Shown: one piece after another, positions 7,819 through 16,709 of the stretch
Numbering within the stretch: the stretch's first letter is position 1
Layout of the letters: each line of letters begins with the position of its first letter
Assembly (NCBI GenBank): GCA_022340665.1
Contig: JAJDNM010000025.1
Span: forward strand, 1-45,372
Source: Acidobacteriota bacterium
GTDB taxonomy: Bacteria > Acidobacteriota > Thermoanaerobaculia > Thermoanaerobaculales > Sulfomarinibacteraceae
Reading direction: 5' to 3'
Length of the DNA stretch: 45,372 bases
Notes under the pieces: model-generated
The model's database searches: none
What the model was told of the DNA's origin: nothing
The model's input: the letters and a program-made list of their open reading frames with translations, nothing else
Program-made: the position numbers and the translations under genes

Positions 7819-9519
7819 ATGAGTCTGGATCGCAAGACGGCGTCAAAGACGCTTCGCGACCTGTCAGCCCTTCTCGAAATCCAGGGGGAGAACGTCCATC
7901 GCGTTCGCGCCTTGGCCAACGCCTCGAGAATTGTGGAGAGGATCGCAGGCGACCTCGAGGAGCTGGTCGAGAGCGGAGAGATCCTCAAAATCAGGGGGAT
8001 CGGAGAGGGCACTGCGGCAATCCTCGAACAGCTCGTGGCGGGGGAACGGCCGGATGCGATGGAGAAAGCTGAGAGGATGGTTCCGGAAGGCGTCCGGGAA
8101 ATGCTCGCCCTGCCAGGGCTCGGACCGAAAAAGGTGCGCGCTTTGTGGCAAGATCTGGGGCTCGAGAACATCGGTGAGCTAGAGTATGCCTGCACCGAAA
8201 ACCGGCTCGTCGAGCTTGCCGGATTCGGTCCCACTACCCAGGAGAAACTGACCGACGCCATCCGGTTCCATCGGGCCTCTGGTGAGCGGCGACTGATCAA
8301 CGAGGCCTCGGCCGAAGCGAGCGAGCTCGCCGGAGCGCTGGGCGGCATCGACGGCGTGGAGCAGGTCCTGGTCGCTGGAGAACTGCGGCGCTGCTCGGAG
8401 ACGGTGGGCTCGCTCGAGCTGGTGGTCGTCACGAGTGCGGGCGCGGCGGTCGGCACGGCCATCGCCAACCTTCTCGATCAGGGAGGTCACGAGACGTCCG
8501 GTCGGTACAGGGGCGTGACCGGAAGTGGACTGCCGGTGACCGTCCATATGGTCGGAGAAGGAGACGCCGGGTTAGAGCTGCTCCGAGCGACCGGATCGGA
8601 CGAACATCTTCGGACGCTTGGCGAACGGGCGAAAACGACCGGATTCCGGCTGGACGAGAAGGGCCTCTGGCGCGGCCAGGACCGGATAGAGTGTTCCAGC
8701 GAGCATGATCTGTACGAGGCGATTGACTGCCAGTGGATTCCGCCAGAGCTGCGCGAGGGAACCGACGAGTTGGGAAGGGCGCTGTCGCGTGATCTGCCCG
8801 AGCTGGTTGCAGTGGAAGATCTTCTTGGTGCGCTCCACAACCACACCACCGATTCAGATGGATCAGATTCGGTCGAGTCGATGGCCGAGGCGGCGAGGGA
8901 ACGTGGCTGGGAGTTCATCGGAATTGCCGATCACTCGCCGGCCGCGACCTATGCCAACGGGCTCAGCGCCGAGCGCCTCCGAGACCAGTGGCGCCGGATT
9001 GACCGCTACAACGCGTCGAATTCCGAGGTTCGAGTGGTCAAGGGTATCGAGGCCGACATCCTGACCGACGGCAATCTCGATATACCGGACGGCTGCGAGA
9101 AGGATCTCGAATACGTGGTCGCTTCGGTCCACTCGGCCTTTCGGCTGGCCGAAAACGTACAGACCGAGCGCATCGTCCGCGCTGTCTCCCATCCTGCCTG
9201 CAGAGTGCTCGGTCATCCGACTGGACGCCTGCTCCTGGCCCGCCCCGGATACGCAGTCGATCTCGAGCGGGTCCTCGAGGCCTGCGCCGAACACGACGTT
9301 GCGGTCGAAATCAACGCCAGCCCGTACCGTCTCGATCTCGACTGGCGATGGGCCAGGCGGGCGCTCGAGTTCGGTCTCAAACTCGCGGTCAACCCGGACG
9401 CACACACGGTTGCGGGCCTCGACGACGTTCGGTGGGGCATTGCGGTGGCACGAAAGGCGGGAGCCACAGCCGCCAATCTCGTCAACTGCTCTGGCATCGA
9501 TCAGTTCCTTCGAAAATGA
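7819..9519 (+). CDS. polX: PolX-type protein: degenerate polymerase domain plus intact PHP domain
   Basis: 566 residues with the bacterial PolX layout: helix-hairpin-helix region (about 1-90, KIRGIGEGTAAIL and LALPGLGPKKVRAL), polymerase-beta-like palm (about 150-315), then a C-terminal PHP phosphoesterase. The PHP metal sites are present: HNH (H340, H342), ADHS (D371, H372), GIEADI, SVHSAF, GHPTGR, EINASPYRLD and NPDAHT. The palm is abnormal. The family motif GSxRRxxxTxGDxD reads GELRRCSETVGSLEL, putting Ser198 and Glu200 where two catalytic Asp belong, and the third Asp site reads VTVH (Thr241). It should therefore lack polymerase activity and act as a PHP-type 3'-5' exonuclease or AP nuclease. 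GGAGG sits 1 nt before the ATG at 7816 and 4 nt before the ATG at 7819, so I chose the second. Confidence 0.9.
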   Translation: MSLDRKTASKTLRDLSALLEIQGENVHRVRALANASRIVERIAGDLEELVESGEILKIRGIGEGTAAILEQLVAGERPDAMEKAERMVPEGVREMLALPGLGPKKVRALWQDLGLENIGELEYACTENRLVELAGFGPTTQEKLTDAIRFHRASGERRLINEASAEASELAGALGGIDGVEQVLVAGELRRCSETVGSLELVVVTSAGAAVGTAIANLLDQGGHETSGRYRGVTGSGLPVTVHMVGEGDAGLELLRATGSDEHLRTLGERAKTTGFRLDEKGLWRGQDRIECSSEHDLYEAIDCQWIPPELREGTDELGRALSRDLPELVAVEDLLGALHNHTTDSDGSDSVESMAEAARERGWEFIGIADHSPAATYANGLSAERLRDQWRRIDRYNASNSEVRVVKGIEADILTDGNLDIPDGCEKDLEYVVASVHSAFRLAENVQTERIVRAVSHPACRVLGHPTGRLLLARPGYAVDLERVLEACAEHDVAVEINASPYRLDLDWRWARRALEFGLKLAVNPDAHTVAGLDDVRWGIAVARKAGATAANLVNCSGIDQFLRK

Positions 9520-9520
9520 A

Positions 9521-9616
9521 GAGTTGAGAGTTGAGAATCCCCATCCGCCCTCCCCACCACGTTGGGCGCGTGGTGTTGCTCGAAACTCTCAACTCTCAAT
9601 TCTCAACTTTCAACTC
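9521..9616. repeat. Palindromic period-7 element (GAGTTGA family)
   Basis: Begins 2 nt after the PolX stop. The left arm is two GAGTTGA heptamers plus GAAT. The core is C-rich (CCCCATCCGCCCTCCCC) with an inner palindrome CCACCAC...GTGGTG. The right arm is CTCTCAA, CTCTCAA, TTCTCAA, CTTTCAA, CTC, the inverse of the left unit. The whole can fold into one long hairpin. Confidence 0.8.
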
Positions 9617-9671
9617 AAAACGCGGGTAGACCGATATCGACGATCGAGATAGAGTCGTGCAAGGAGAACCT

Positions 9672-10112
9672 TTGAGCGATTTGGTGCTCGTCGTCGAAGA
9701 TGACCCCGCCAACGCGGTGCTCGTGGACGCGATTCTCACGTCTGTCGGGACGTTCGACGTGACGACCAGCGATGACGGCGACGAAATTCTTGCCCAGATC
9801 CGTGACCGACCGGTGCGTGCAGTGTTGATGGACGTCTCGCTTGGAAACACCCGGGTCGCCGGTGTCAAGGTCGATGGAGTCGAGCTGACCCGTCACATTC
9901 GCGATCTTCCAGAAGGCATCAACCTGCCGATTATTCTCCTCACGGCGCACGCCATGAAGGGAGACCGGGAGCGGTTGCTCTTCGAGTCAAGCGCCAACGA
10001 CTACGTTGCCAAGCCGATCATCGATCAGAAGGGCCTCGTCGAGCTCGTCCGGCGGCACATCAAGGCGGCCGAAGCCGTCCGAACTGAGCTCGAGGCAAGG
10101 GATCGGAGCTGA
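9672..10112 (+). CDS. Receiver-only response regulator
   Basis: 146 residues with a single CheY-like receiver domain and a short helical tail (KAAEAVRTELEARDRS) but no output domain. The acidic pocket is VEDD, the phospho-acceptor is Asp54 in VLMDVSLG, and the switch Thr and conserved Lys are in LLTAHAM and AKPI. The insert GNTRVAGVKVDGVE after the acceptor is longer than in CheY and is typical of DivK/Spo0F-like regulators attached to hybrid signalling. Start is TTG with AAGGAG five bases upstream; a GTG five codons earlier overlaps that ribosome site. No cognate kinase is adjacent. Confidence 0.9.
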   Translation: MSDLVLVVEDDPANAVLVDAILTSVGTFDVTTSDDGDEILAQIRDRPVRAVLMDVSLGNTRVAGVKVDGVELTRHIRDLPEGINLPIILLTAHAMKGDRERLLFESSANDYVAKPIIDQKGLVELVRRHIKAAEAVRTELEARDRS

Positions 10113-10777
10113 CAACGCCGAGTTCTTCCCGACGTTTTTCGGCAGACGGCGAGGGAGGCTGGATCGACGCCAGCCGGCCGCTGCGCGCCGGAATTCCCGT
10201 GTGGTCCGGCGATCGGGCGTTCACCCTCGATCAATGCGTGGAGGGCGGAGTCATTCTCGACAGCGTGTCGACCACCTGCCATGTCGGCACCCACCTCGAC
10301 GCGCCGCGCCATCTCGATGAGACGGCCCCCGGAGTCGAGGGCGTAGAGATCGATCGTTGCGTTGGCGAGGCCGAGGTCGTCCGGATCCCTCGGTCATTTG
10401 CAGCTGCCACGCCCTCGGAATTGCCCGCAGGCTGGGAACCGACCTCACCGAGGGTCCTGCTGAGGAGCGACTCCTATCCGATCGGTGGCGCGCCGGAGCG
10501 AGGATTCTCGGGCATGTCGGCCGAGCTCGTCTACTGGTTGGCTGACCGGGGGGTCGTTCTGGTCGGTGTCGACACGCCGTCCGTCGATGTTTTCAATTCT
10601 GAGGAGCTCCCGGCGCATCATGCCCTCCTCGAGCGAGACATGACTTGGATCGAAGGTCTGTGGCTGGGAGATGCCGAACCCGGCCGTTATCTTCTGGTTG
10701 CGTTGCCGATTCTGCTCGAAGGTGCCGGAGCCGCTCCGGTGAGGGCAGTACTCAAACCGCTTCACAGCGAATTTTGA
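10109..10777 (+). CDS. Cyclase/kynurenine-formamidase-like metal hydrolase, probable CTG start
   Basis: About 222 residues of the cyclase (arylformamidase-like) family. The metal-binding signature is HVGTHLDAPRH. The family N-terminal block WIDASRPLRAGIPVWSGD is encoded at 10160-10213, partly upstream of the first conventional start (GTG 10199), and no ATG, GTG or TTG lies between the previous in-frame stop (10085) and that GTG. The likely start is CTG at 10109. It overlaps the response-regulator stop as CTGA, with AAGG eight bases before it, like a standard ATGA coupling. Substrate is unknown; the tryptophan-pathway enzyme is only one family member. The end runs into a palindromic repeat. 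Confidence 0.85.
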   Translation: MTTPSSSRRFSADGEGGWIDASRPLRAGIPVWSGDRAFTLDQCVEGGVILDSVSTTCHVGTHLDAPRHLDETAPGVEGVEIDRCVGEAEVVRIPRSFAAATPSELPAGWEPTSPRVLLRSDSYPIGGAPERGFSGMSAELVYWLADRGVVLVGVDTPSVDVFNSEELPAHHALLERDMTWIEGLWLGDAEPGRYLLVALPILLEGAGAAPVRAVLKPLHSEF

Positions 10778-10872
10778 GTTCTGAATTTTGAATTCCCGAC
10801 CATCCTCCCCCAAGACAACGGGAGGGTGGAGGGGAACTGAGAATTCAAAATTTAGAATCGAGAATTGAAGAT
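10769..10872. repeat. Palindromic period-7 element (GAATTTT family) between convergent genes
   Basis: The left arm (GAATTTT, GAGTTCT, GAATTTT, GAATTCC) includes the cyclase stop codon. The core is CGACCATCCTCCCCC...GGGAGGGTGGAGGGG. The right arm (GAATTCA, AAATTTA, GAATCGA, GAATTGA, AGATTCA) reaches the stop codon of the GH57-GalT gene. Placed between two convergent genes, it could act as a bidirectional terminator. Confidence 0.8.
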
Positions 10873-13497
10873 TCAGCAGTCGTCAGGATCAGTCTCGGAG
10901 AGAAGGCGCGCGGACTCTTCCGGTGGAGTCGGATTGATCGTGTAACCGGAGCCCCACTCGAAACCGGCAAGGCGGCTGGTCCTCGGAGCGAACTCGAAGT
11001 GCCAGTGATAGTCGTGCTCGATGGTCGACCAGAAATCTGGACGACCCGGTCGAGGGTGTGGGTTCGGTGCGGTGTGGAGGACAAGGTTGAACGGCGGGTC
11101 TTCGAGGAGAGCCCGAACCCTGCGCAGAAGATCGAGCAGGATGGTTGCCAGCGCGCGGAGCTCGTCGTGTCTCGACTGGGCGAAATCGTGGCGATGCTCC
11201 TTCGGCAGGATCCAGGTCTCGAACGGCGACGAGGCCGCAAACGGAGCGACTGCGATGAAGTGGTCATGCTCGAGGCAGATCCGCTCGGCGAGTCGCTGCT
11301 CCTGGCCAATCAGGTCGCAAAACAGACAGCGCTCCCGTCTGCTGAAATGTTCGCGGCAGGAGTTGAGCTCCTGGACCACCAAAGTCGGGATGATCGGTGT
11401 GGCGATGAGCTGCGAGTGCGCGTGATTGACCGACGCCCCAGCCTCGGCCCCCTTGTTCTTGAAGATCAGTACGTGCCGCAGACGGGGATCGCGGCGGAGA
11501 TCGATCAGCCGTGCCCGATAGGCTTCGAGCACGAGCTGCACCTCGTCCACACTCAGATCCGCCAGCTCCTTGCCGGACTCGGGGGTTTCGACGATGACCT
11601 CGTGCGCTCCGACGCCGCTGACCGTGTCGTTGAGACCGACGGCTCTACGGAGGACCTCGCCTTCGACCCTCAGCGCGGGGTAGGAGTTGGCGAAGACCCG
11701 CACCTGCCAGTCATCGTCGCCGACCGGCAGCCTGAATATCTCCGTCGCCGTCAGCGCCTCATTGCCACGGGCAAATGGATCCTCAGTCGCATCGATTGGC
11801 TCGCTGGTGTCTGAGAGAACACCCTCCCCGGGGCGATGGCTTCGTTCGGGCGCGATGATCGTCCATCGGTGCTTGACCGGACAGAATCGAAGCTCGGACA
11901 TGGAGGTCGGTCCTTTCGCCTCAGTCTCGACGACGGCTTTCAACGGCCGGTCGAGGTCGAGCGGGGGGGTGATGCCCGCCTGCTCGCACGCATCCGCAAG
12001 GTGGCGGCGATAGATCAGATCGTAGAGGGGGGCGAGGTCGGTCGGGTTGTCATCGCCGAGCCACCAGAACCAGTCGGAGCCTTCGGCGAGGAGGAGCGAG
12101 GGAGGCCGGTCCCCTCCCTTTTGCCCGATCGCTTCCCGCACGGAGGCCAGGACCTCCCAGGCTCGGGTCTTCTCGGGATGCCCGATCCACGTTGCGAATA
12201 TCGAGTTGATCCACGAACCCGGGTGGAGCCGGTCGAGGGTTGAGGGCTCGGCTGCATCGCTGATCTTTTCCAGAGTCTCGGGTCGGACCCCGTGCCGATC
12301 GTGGTTGAGCCGATCCATGAGATCTCTGAGGAATCTCCCGCCGCCCTCCGGAAAGTGGAGCCACGGGTTCTCCCCATCGAGGGCGATCACGATGCATGCC
12401 TCTTCCGGGAGATCGTGGGCGATCTCCTCGATTCTCCGCAACAGCGATTCTGCAGCTCGGCCCTCGTCGTCCCACCCGCCATACTCGAAGCCGATGGCGT
12501 CGGACAGGGCCCGGTCGCGGAAGAACAGCACGGGGCCACCGCTTCCGAGGCGCCAACTACGGTAGAGCTCGTCCGAAGTCCGTTGACCGTTTCGCAACGG
12601 CCGGTCGAGACTGCGTTCGAGGATCCCCTCGTCGGCTACCAGCCATCGCACTCCTGCTTCTCCATAGATTGCAACTGCCTCTTCCGATACCGATCCTTCG
12701 GGCGGCCAGCAACCGACGGTGTTGAATCCATGTCGGTGCATGAAGGAAAGACCTTCTTCGAGCTGCCAGTGCGCATCTTCCGGATGACGGAACTCTGGCA
12801 CCGAGGGCGACGGGTGCGGAGACCAGCTCTCCTGGACGATGCCGGTATCGATCAACAATGGCATGATCGGGTGGGCAAAGGGACTGGTCGAGATCTCCAC
12901 CCCTGGCAGATCCGCGATGCGCCGCCAGAGATCGATCAACTCGCCTGGTTGGGCACGAAACCAATCGGCCATCCGTCGATGATCCTCATAGCTGAAATGC
13001 CCCCCGCGCTCATACAACGGCAAAAGACGCTCATCGGTCCAGGCTTGTTCGCCCGCGTGGGCGAGCACGAAGAGAATCTGCAGGTCGCGCAGGTCGCCCG
13101 TACTCGGGAGGCTGAGGGGGAGGCTCCTGCCGCTGTGGTCCCCTCGGAGCTGCGAGAGCTCGGCCAGTCTCGGATAGCGGCCGAGCTGGCGGGAGTTGAC
13201 GTGAAACCCCCATGAGACGAGGATTTCCTTCTGCGCACCCTCGAGGTCTTCGGTTGGGGTCAGGAAAGCTGCAACGACAGGATCTGTAACCGTCTCGCGG
13301 TCATATGCCACAAGCTGCTCGAGAAGGGTAGGCACGATGTTGAGGGTCTGGCCGGTCGCGCCTGTGGTCTCGATTGCGCGGGCGAGGGTGGTGTAGGCAC
13401 CGCCGGCATGAACCGCGGCCCAGGGTGCGTGTGAAAGCCCATCGGCGGTGCGGTAGGCGGGCTGATGGAGATGCCACAGGAATGAGACTGTCGCCAT
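10873..13497 (-). CDS. Fusion of GH57 glycoside hydrolase and GalT-like uridylyltransferase
   Basis: 874 residues containing two complete enzymes. Residues 1-532 are a GH57 (beta/alpha)7-barrel: HLHQP (H9, H11), the nucleophile Glu267 in GCWPPEGS, an Asp in FFRDRALSD (about 328), ALDGENPW, and the usual C-terminal WFWWLGDDN block. Residues 533-874 are a galactose-1-phosphate uridylyltransferase-like protein: ANSYPAL, GAHEVIVETP, catalytic His694 in NHAHSQ, a CLFC zinc pair and WILPKEHRHDF. The join is in frame with no stop; Met533 with AAAGGA nine bases upstream could also be an internal start. It may link alpha-glucan cleavage to hexose-1-phosphate nucleotidyl transfer (inference). Start at MATVSFLWHLHQP fits the family; no strong ribosome site is seen. 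Confidence 0.92.
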   Translation of the reverse strand: MATVSFLWHLHQPAYRTADGLSHAPWAAVHAGGAYTTLARAIETTGATGQTLNIVPTLLEQLVAYDRETVTDPVVAAFLTPTEDLEGAQKEILVSWGFHVNSRQLGRYPRLAELSQLRGDHSGRSLPLSLPSTGDLRDLQILFVLAHAGEQAWTDERLLPLYERGGHFSYEDHRRMADWFRAQPGELIDLWRRIADLPGVEISTSPFAHPIMPLLIDTGIVQESWSPHPSPSVPEFRHPEDAHWQLEEGLSFMHRHGFNTVGCWPPEGSVSEEAVAIYGEAGVRWLVADEGILERSLDRPLRNGQRTSDELYRSWRLGSGGPVLFFRDRALSDAIGFEYGGWDDEGRAAESLLRRIEEIAHDLPEEACIVIALDGENPWLHFPEGGGRFLRDLMDRLNHDRHGVRPETLEKISDAAEPSTLDRLHPGSWINSIFATWIGHPEKTRAWEVLASVREAIGQKGGDRPPSLLLAEGSDWFWWLGDDNPTDLAPLYDLIYRRHLADACEQAGITPPLDLDRPLKAVVETEAKGPTSMSELRFCPVKHRWTIIAPERSHRPGEGVLSDTSEPIDATEDPFARGNEALTATEIFRLPVGDDDWQVRVFANSYPALRVEGEVLRRAVGLNDTVSGVGAHEVIVETPESGKELADLSVDEVQLVLEAYRARLIDLRRDPRLRHVLIFKNKGAEAGASVNHAHSQLIATPIIPTLVVQELNSCREHFSRRERCLFCDLIGQEQRLAERICLEHDHFIAVAPFAASSPFETWILPKEHRHDFAQSRHDELRALATILLDLLRRVRALLEDPPFNLVLHTAPNPHPRPGRPDFWSTIEHDYHWHFEFAPRTSRLAGFEWGSGYTINPTPPEESARLLSETDPDDC

Positions 13498-13516
13498 GGG
13501 AGAAAAATCGCTGCCC

Positions 13517-13711
13517 TCAGGAGTCGGAGGGACCGTAGTAACGGTCGTCCGTTGATGCAAGCTCCTCGTAGTCCTCTTCAGTCATGAACTGCGAGAGGCT
13601 CTCGTTGCCGCAAGCCGTGCATATGGCCGACGTGACCCGGCTGCCGTCCCAGTCAAACGTATAGACGGGCGTGTCGCACTCGAGGCAGATGATGTAGTCC
13701 GGCGTGGTCAT
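13517..13711 (-). CDS. Small zinc-ribbon protein
   Basis: A 64-residue protein with two Cys pairs (CLEC near residue 9 and CTAC near residue 31) spaced as in a zinc ribbon, then an acidic tail rich in Asp, Glu and Tyr (EEDYEELASTDDRYYG). No family is recognised. A consensus AGGAGG precedes the ATG, so it is likely well translated. It lies 19 nt upstream of the GH57-GalT gene on the same strand and probably shares its transcript. Function unknown. Confidence 0.8.
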   Translation of the reverse strand: MTTPDYIICLECDTPVYTFDWDGSRVTSAICTACGNESLSQFMTEEDYEELASTDDRYYGPSDS

Positions 13712-13820
13712 GTCGGTACCTCCTGCTCAGAAACCTATTGTCGCTCCGATCGCTCCAGCTGTCACCTCGGGCTCGTGCTCGTCCGCTACCGACGGTGCAT
13801 TTGCTGGCCTGGTTCGGCCC

Positions 13821-16553
13821 TTACGGGGCGTCGACTGGGTCTTCGAGGTCCAGAAGGCCGATAAGTTCATCCCGCCCGAGACTCGAGATGAAGTCCTCGG
13901 TTGGAGCGACGACTCTCTCCATGAGGTCGACTTTGGTGCGAATGAGCTCGTCAATTCGTTCCTCGATGGTGTTACGGGTGATGAGCTTGAAAACCTGAAC
14001 GAAGCGGCGCTGGCCGATTCTGTGGACTCGATCGGTGGCTTGGTTTTCTTTCGCGGGATTCCACCACCTATCATAGTGAAGGACCACCGAGGCACCGGTG
14101 AGATCGATCCCAACTCCACCGGCGAGCAAGCTCGCAAGGAGAACCCTTTCGTGCTGCTCCGAATTGAAACGGCGAACGATCCGACCGCGATCACGGCTTT
14201 CCCCGGTCAGCACCAGGTGATCGATCTTCCTTCGGTCGAGGTGGCTGGACATGAGCTCGATCATCTTGACGTACTGGGAGAAGACCACCACCTGAAGACC
14301 GCCGTCGAGCGCTTCGTCGAGAATCTCGTCGAGGATTTCCGTCTTCGCAGATTCGCCTGCGGCTGCCCCCTCCCCTTCGACGAGCGCCGGGTGGTCACAC
14401 ACCTGCTTGAGCCGCGTCAGAAGAGCGAAAATGTGCATGTAGGGGATCTCCGCCTCTTCCTCGCGCAGCAGGTCGATGATTTCTCGTGATCGCGATCGGT
14501 GAATACTTCGATAGATGGCCTCTTGACTGGGTAGCAGATGGCAGTAGCGGATGTCCTCGAACTTTTCCGGCAGGTCTGCGAGCACCTGGTCCTTGACCCT
14601 CCGGAGAGTGATGACGCCGAGCCGCTGTCGAAGGACGTGGAGTTGGTGGTGCGTGGGATCGCGATGATTGGCTCGGAATTCCCGCTCCGATCCCAGATAA
14701 CCGGGGAGGATGAGATCTACCACCGACCACAGCTCGAGAAGGCGATTCTCGAGCGGAGTGCCGGTGAGGGCAAGGCGGAACTTCGAGGGGATCTTGCGGG
14801 CTGCACGTGCCGCCTTGGTGCGCGGATTCTTGATTCGCTGGGCCTCGTCGAAGACTGCCACTGCCCAGTCCCGCTCGACCAGCTCGTCGGTCGAGCGGAA
14901 GAGGATGTCATAGGTTGTCAGGACGATTCCGCCACGATTGAATCCCTTGAGGGTTCGAGAGGGTCCGTGAAACAACCTGACCGGAAGGTGGGGCGCAAAT
15001 CGACCGAGAAGCGTGTACCAGTGCTCGAGAACGCCACGGGGGCAGACAACGAGGGTCTGGGCGTTGGGATCGCGGTCGAACAGGAGGCACAGGATGCCCA
15101 TGACCTGATGCGTCTTGCCGAGGCCCATGTCGTCGGCCAGCAGGGCACCGACTCCGACCAGGTAACGGCTCCACAGCCACGCTACGCCTGACGCCTGGTA
15201 TGGCCGAAGCTGCGAGCGGAGGCCGGGTGGCGAGACAAGCTCCTGCCCGGCTCGTCCCTGCAGGACGTCCGCCAGCTCGCGGAGTTCTTCGTCCGGGCCT
15301 TTGACTGGCAGGCCGGTTTCGGCCACCAGGCGGATGAACGCGATGCGACTGCCCAGCATGCCGAGGTCGCGGCGCCGCTTCGGCATCTTGAAACCGAGTT
15401 CCTGCAAGAAGACCGTGTCCGGGGCGCGAACGATGGTTTCGCCGATTCGGGTGAATCCACTTTCGGTCAGTTCCAGAGCTTCGGCCCACGGGATCTCGGC
15501 ACCGGCGACCTCGTACCGTGTCCTCACCCTGACCTTGCCGTTCGGCGTGCTCTCGGCTTCGAATGAAATCGGTGTCGGCAGCTGCGGTTGGCGAAAACTG
15601 GCGAGTTGCCCCTGGGGCAGATACCAGGAATGCTGGCGAAGCTGAGGGTGGTCGAGATTCAGGAAACGTAACGCGTCTTTACCCTTGAGTAACCTTCGGC
15701 CCTGGCGGTGGAAGGGCACCAGAGGTGTGGCTGGATCGAGCAATCGACAGAGGTGATTTCCGATTCGGGCCCATCGTCCGTGGATGCGGCCGTTGAGGCC
15801 CGCGTTGGTGAAAACTTGGCCGGATCCGAGGCGATAGCCGGGCTCGAGGATGATCCCCTGATCGTCCCAGATCGAGGTGAGCACCGGTCGCAGGCGTGCT
15901 TCTGACAGCTCGAGATCGGCAAGCTCACCCTCGAGGCGAATGGTCGGCAGAGACCGAAGCATCGGCAATGCGCCGGGGAGATTGGAGGCGGTGAAGAACA
16001 CGAGGCGTGTGTCCCCGGATGGAAGAGCAATTCGAATCTCGACGTCATTTCCCTCGAGACGTGCAATCGCGGTTCCGGTCTTCTGCAGCGAGAGCTGCAA
16101 TTCCAGGGCCGAACGAAGATCCTGGCCGGTCAAATGGCTGAGGTCGACCCTTTCTGCGGCCGAGCGCCCTGGCGAAATGAACGGGTGCCGGGAGTTGGCG
16201 CGCCACATGGCGCCCGGACCGAGTCGTTGCATGGTGGAACGAATGTCCATCCACTGAAGAAGTGTTGCTGTGGCGTGGAAGCAGGGTATGTCGAGCTCGC
16301 CACACAGTGAGCACGAGCACGATGCGAAGGCGCTCTTGCCGACATCCGAAATTCTGACCGTGGAGGCCGGAGAGATCAATTCGGATTCGAGATCCTCACC
16401 AGTCCAGGTAATTTTGGCGACCTTTCGATCCTGATAAAGGTGGTAGCCGCGCTCCGCGATCCCTCGCGGCAGCTTGCCGAGCACCTCGCCGGTGTGGATT
16501 TCGAACAGTCCTGACCGGGAGTTCTTCCGGCCGGGGGTGGGGTCGGACGTCAT
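13821..16553 (-). CDS. SWI2/SNF2 helicase with N-terminal SWIM zinc finger
   Basis: 910 residues. A SWIM-type zinc finger near the N-terminus (CSCSLCG...CFHATA) is followed by a long linker and a two-lobe SNF2 ATPase. Walker A is ADDMGLGKTHQ (Lys480), motif II is DEAQ (569-572), motif III is LTGTPLENRLLELWS. The C-terminal lobe has LLASLLAGGVGIDLTGASVV, DRWWNPAKENQATDRVHRIGQ. These are RapA/HepA-like translocases acting on DNA-protein complexes; the exact role of bacterial SWIM-SNF2 proteins is not settled. No ribosome site precedes the ATG; TATATT lies 8 nt upstream, suggesting a leaderless transcript. Confidence 0.94.
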   Translation of the reverse strand: MTSDPTPGRKNSRSGLFEIHTGEVLGKLPRGIAERGYHLYQDRKVAKITWTGEDLESELISPASTVRISDVGKSAFASCSCSLCGELDIPCFHATATLLQWMDIRSTMQRLGPGAMWRANSRHPFISPGRSAAERVDLSHLTGQDLRSALELQLSLQKTGTAIARLEGNDVEIRIALPSGDTRLVFFTASNLPGALPMLRSLPTIRLEGELADLELSEARLRPVLTSIWDDQGIILEPGYRLGSGQVFTNAGLNGRIHGRWARIGNHLCRLLDPATPLVPFHRQGRRLLKGKDALRFLNLDHPQLRQHSWYLPQGQLASFRQPQLPTPISFEAESTPNGKVRVRTRYEVAGAEIPWAEALELTESGFTRIGETIVRAPDTVFLQELGFKMPKRRRDLGMLGSRIAFIRLVAETGLPVKGPDEELRELADVLQGRAGQELVSPPGLRSQLRPYQASGVAWLWSRYLVGVGALLADDMGLGKTHQVMGILCLLFDRDPNAQTLVVCPRGVLEHWYTLLGRFAPHLPVRLFHGPSRTLKGFNRGGIVLTTYDILFRSTDELVERDWAVAVFDEAQRIKNPRTKAARAARKIPSKFRLALTGTPLENRLLELWSVVDLILPGYLGSEREFRANHRDPTHHQLHVLRQRLGVITLRRVKDQVLADLPEKFEDIRYCHLLPSQEAIYRSIHRSRSREIIDLLREEEAEIPYMHIFALLTRLKQVCDHPALVEGEGAAAGESAKTEILDEILDEALDGGLQVVVFSQYVKMIELMSSHLDRRKIDHLVLTGESRDRGRIVRRFNSEQHERVLLASLLAGGVGIDLTGASVVLHYDRWWNPAKENQATDRVHRIGQRRFVQVFKLITRNTIEERIDELIRTKVDLMERVVAPTEDFISSLGRDELIGLLDLEDPVDAP

Positions 16554-16561
16554 AGCCCATC

Positions 16562-16567
16562 AATATA
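16562..16567 (-). promoter_or_regulatory. -10 box 8 nt before SNF2 start (leaderless candidate)
   Basis: TATATT on the minus strand, 8 nt before the ATG, with no Shine-Dalgarno sequence between. A start site 7-8 nt after the -10 would place the first transcribed base at or next to the ATG. Confidence 0.5.
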
Positions 16568-16709
16568 GCAGGAACTCCCTTAAGATTCTCCAGGGAAACC
16601 GGGGTAATTCGGTGACCGAGATCAGAGGTATACAGAAGGGCTGAGGCAGCGCGCCCCTATCACGATCTCCTTTTCCCTTCTCTCCTTTTCTCCTCCGCTG
16701 CTCTGCTCT

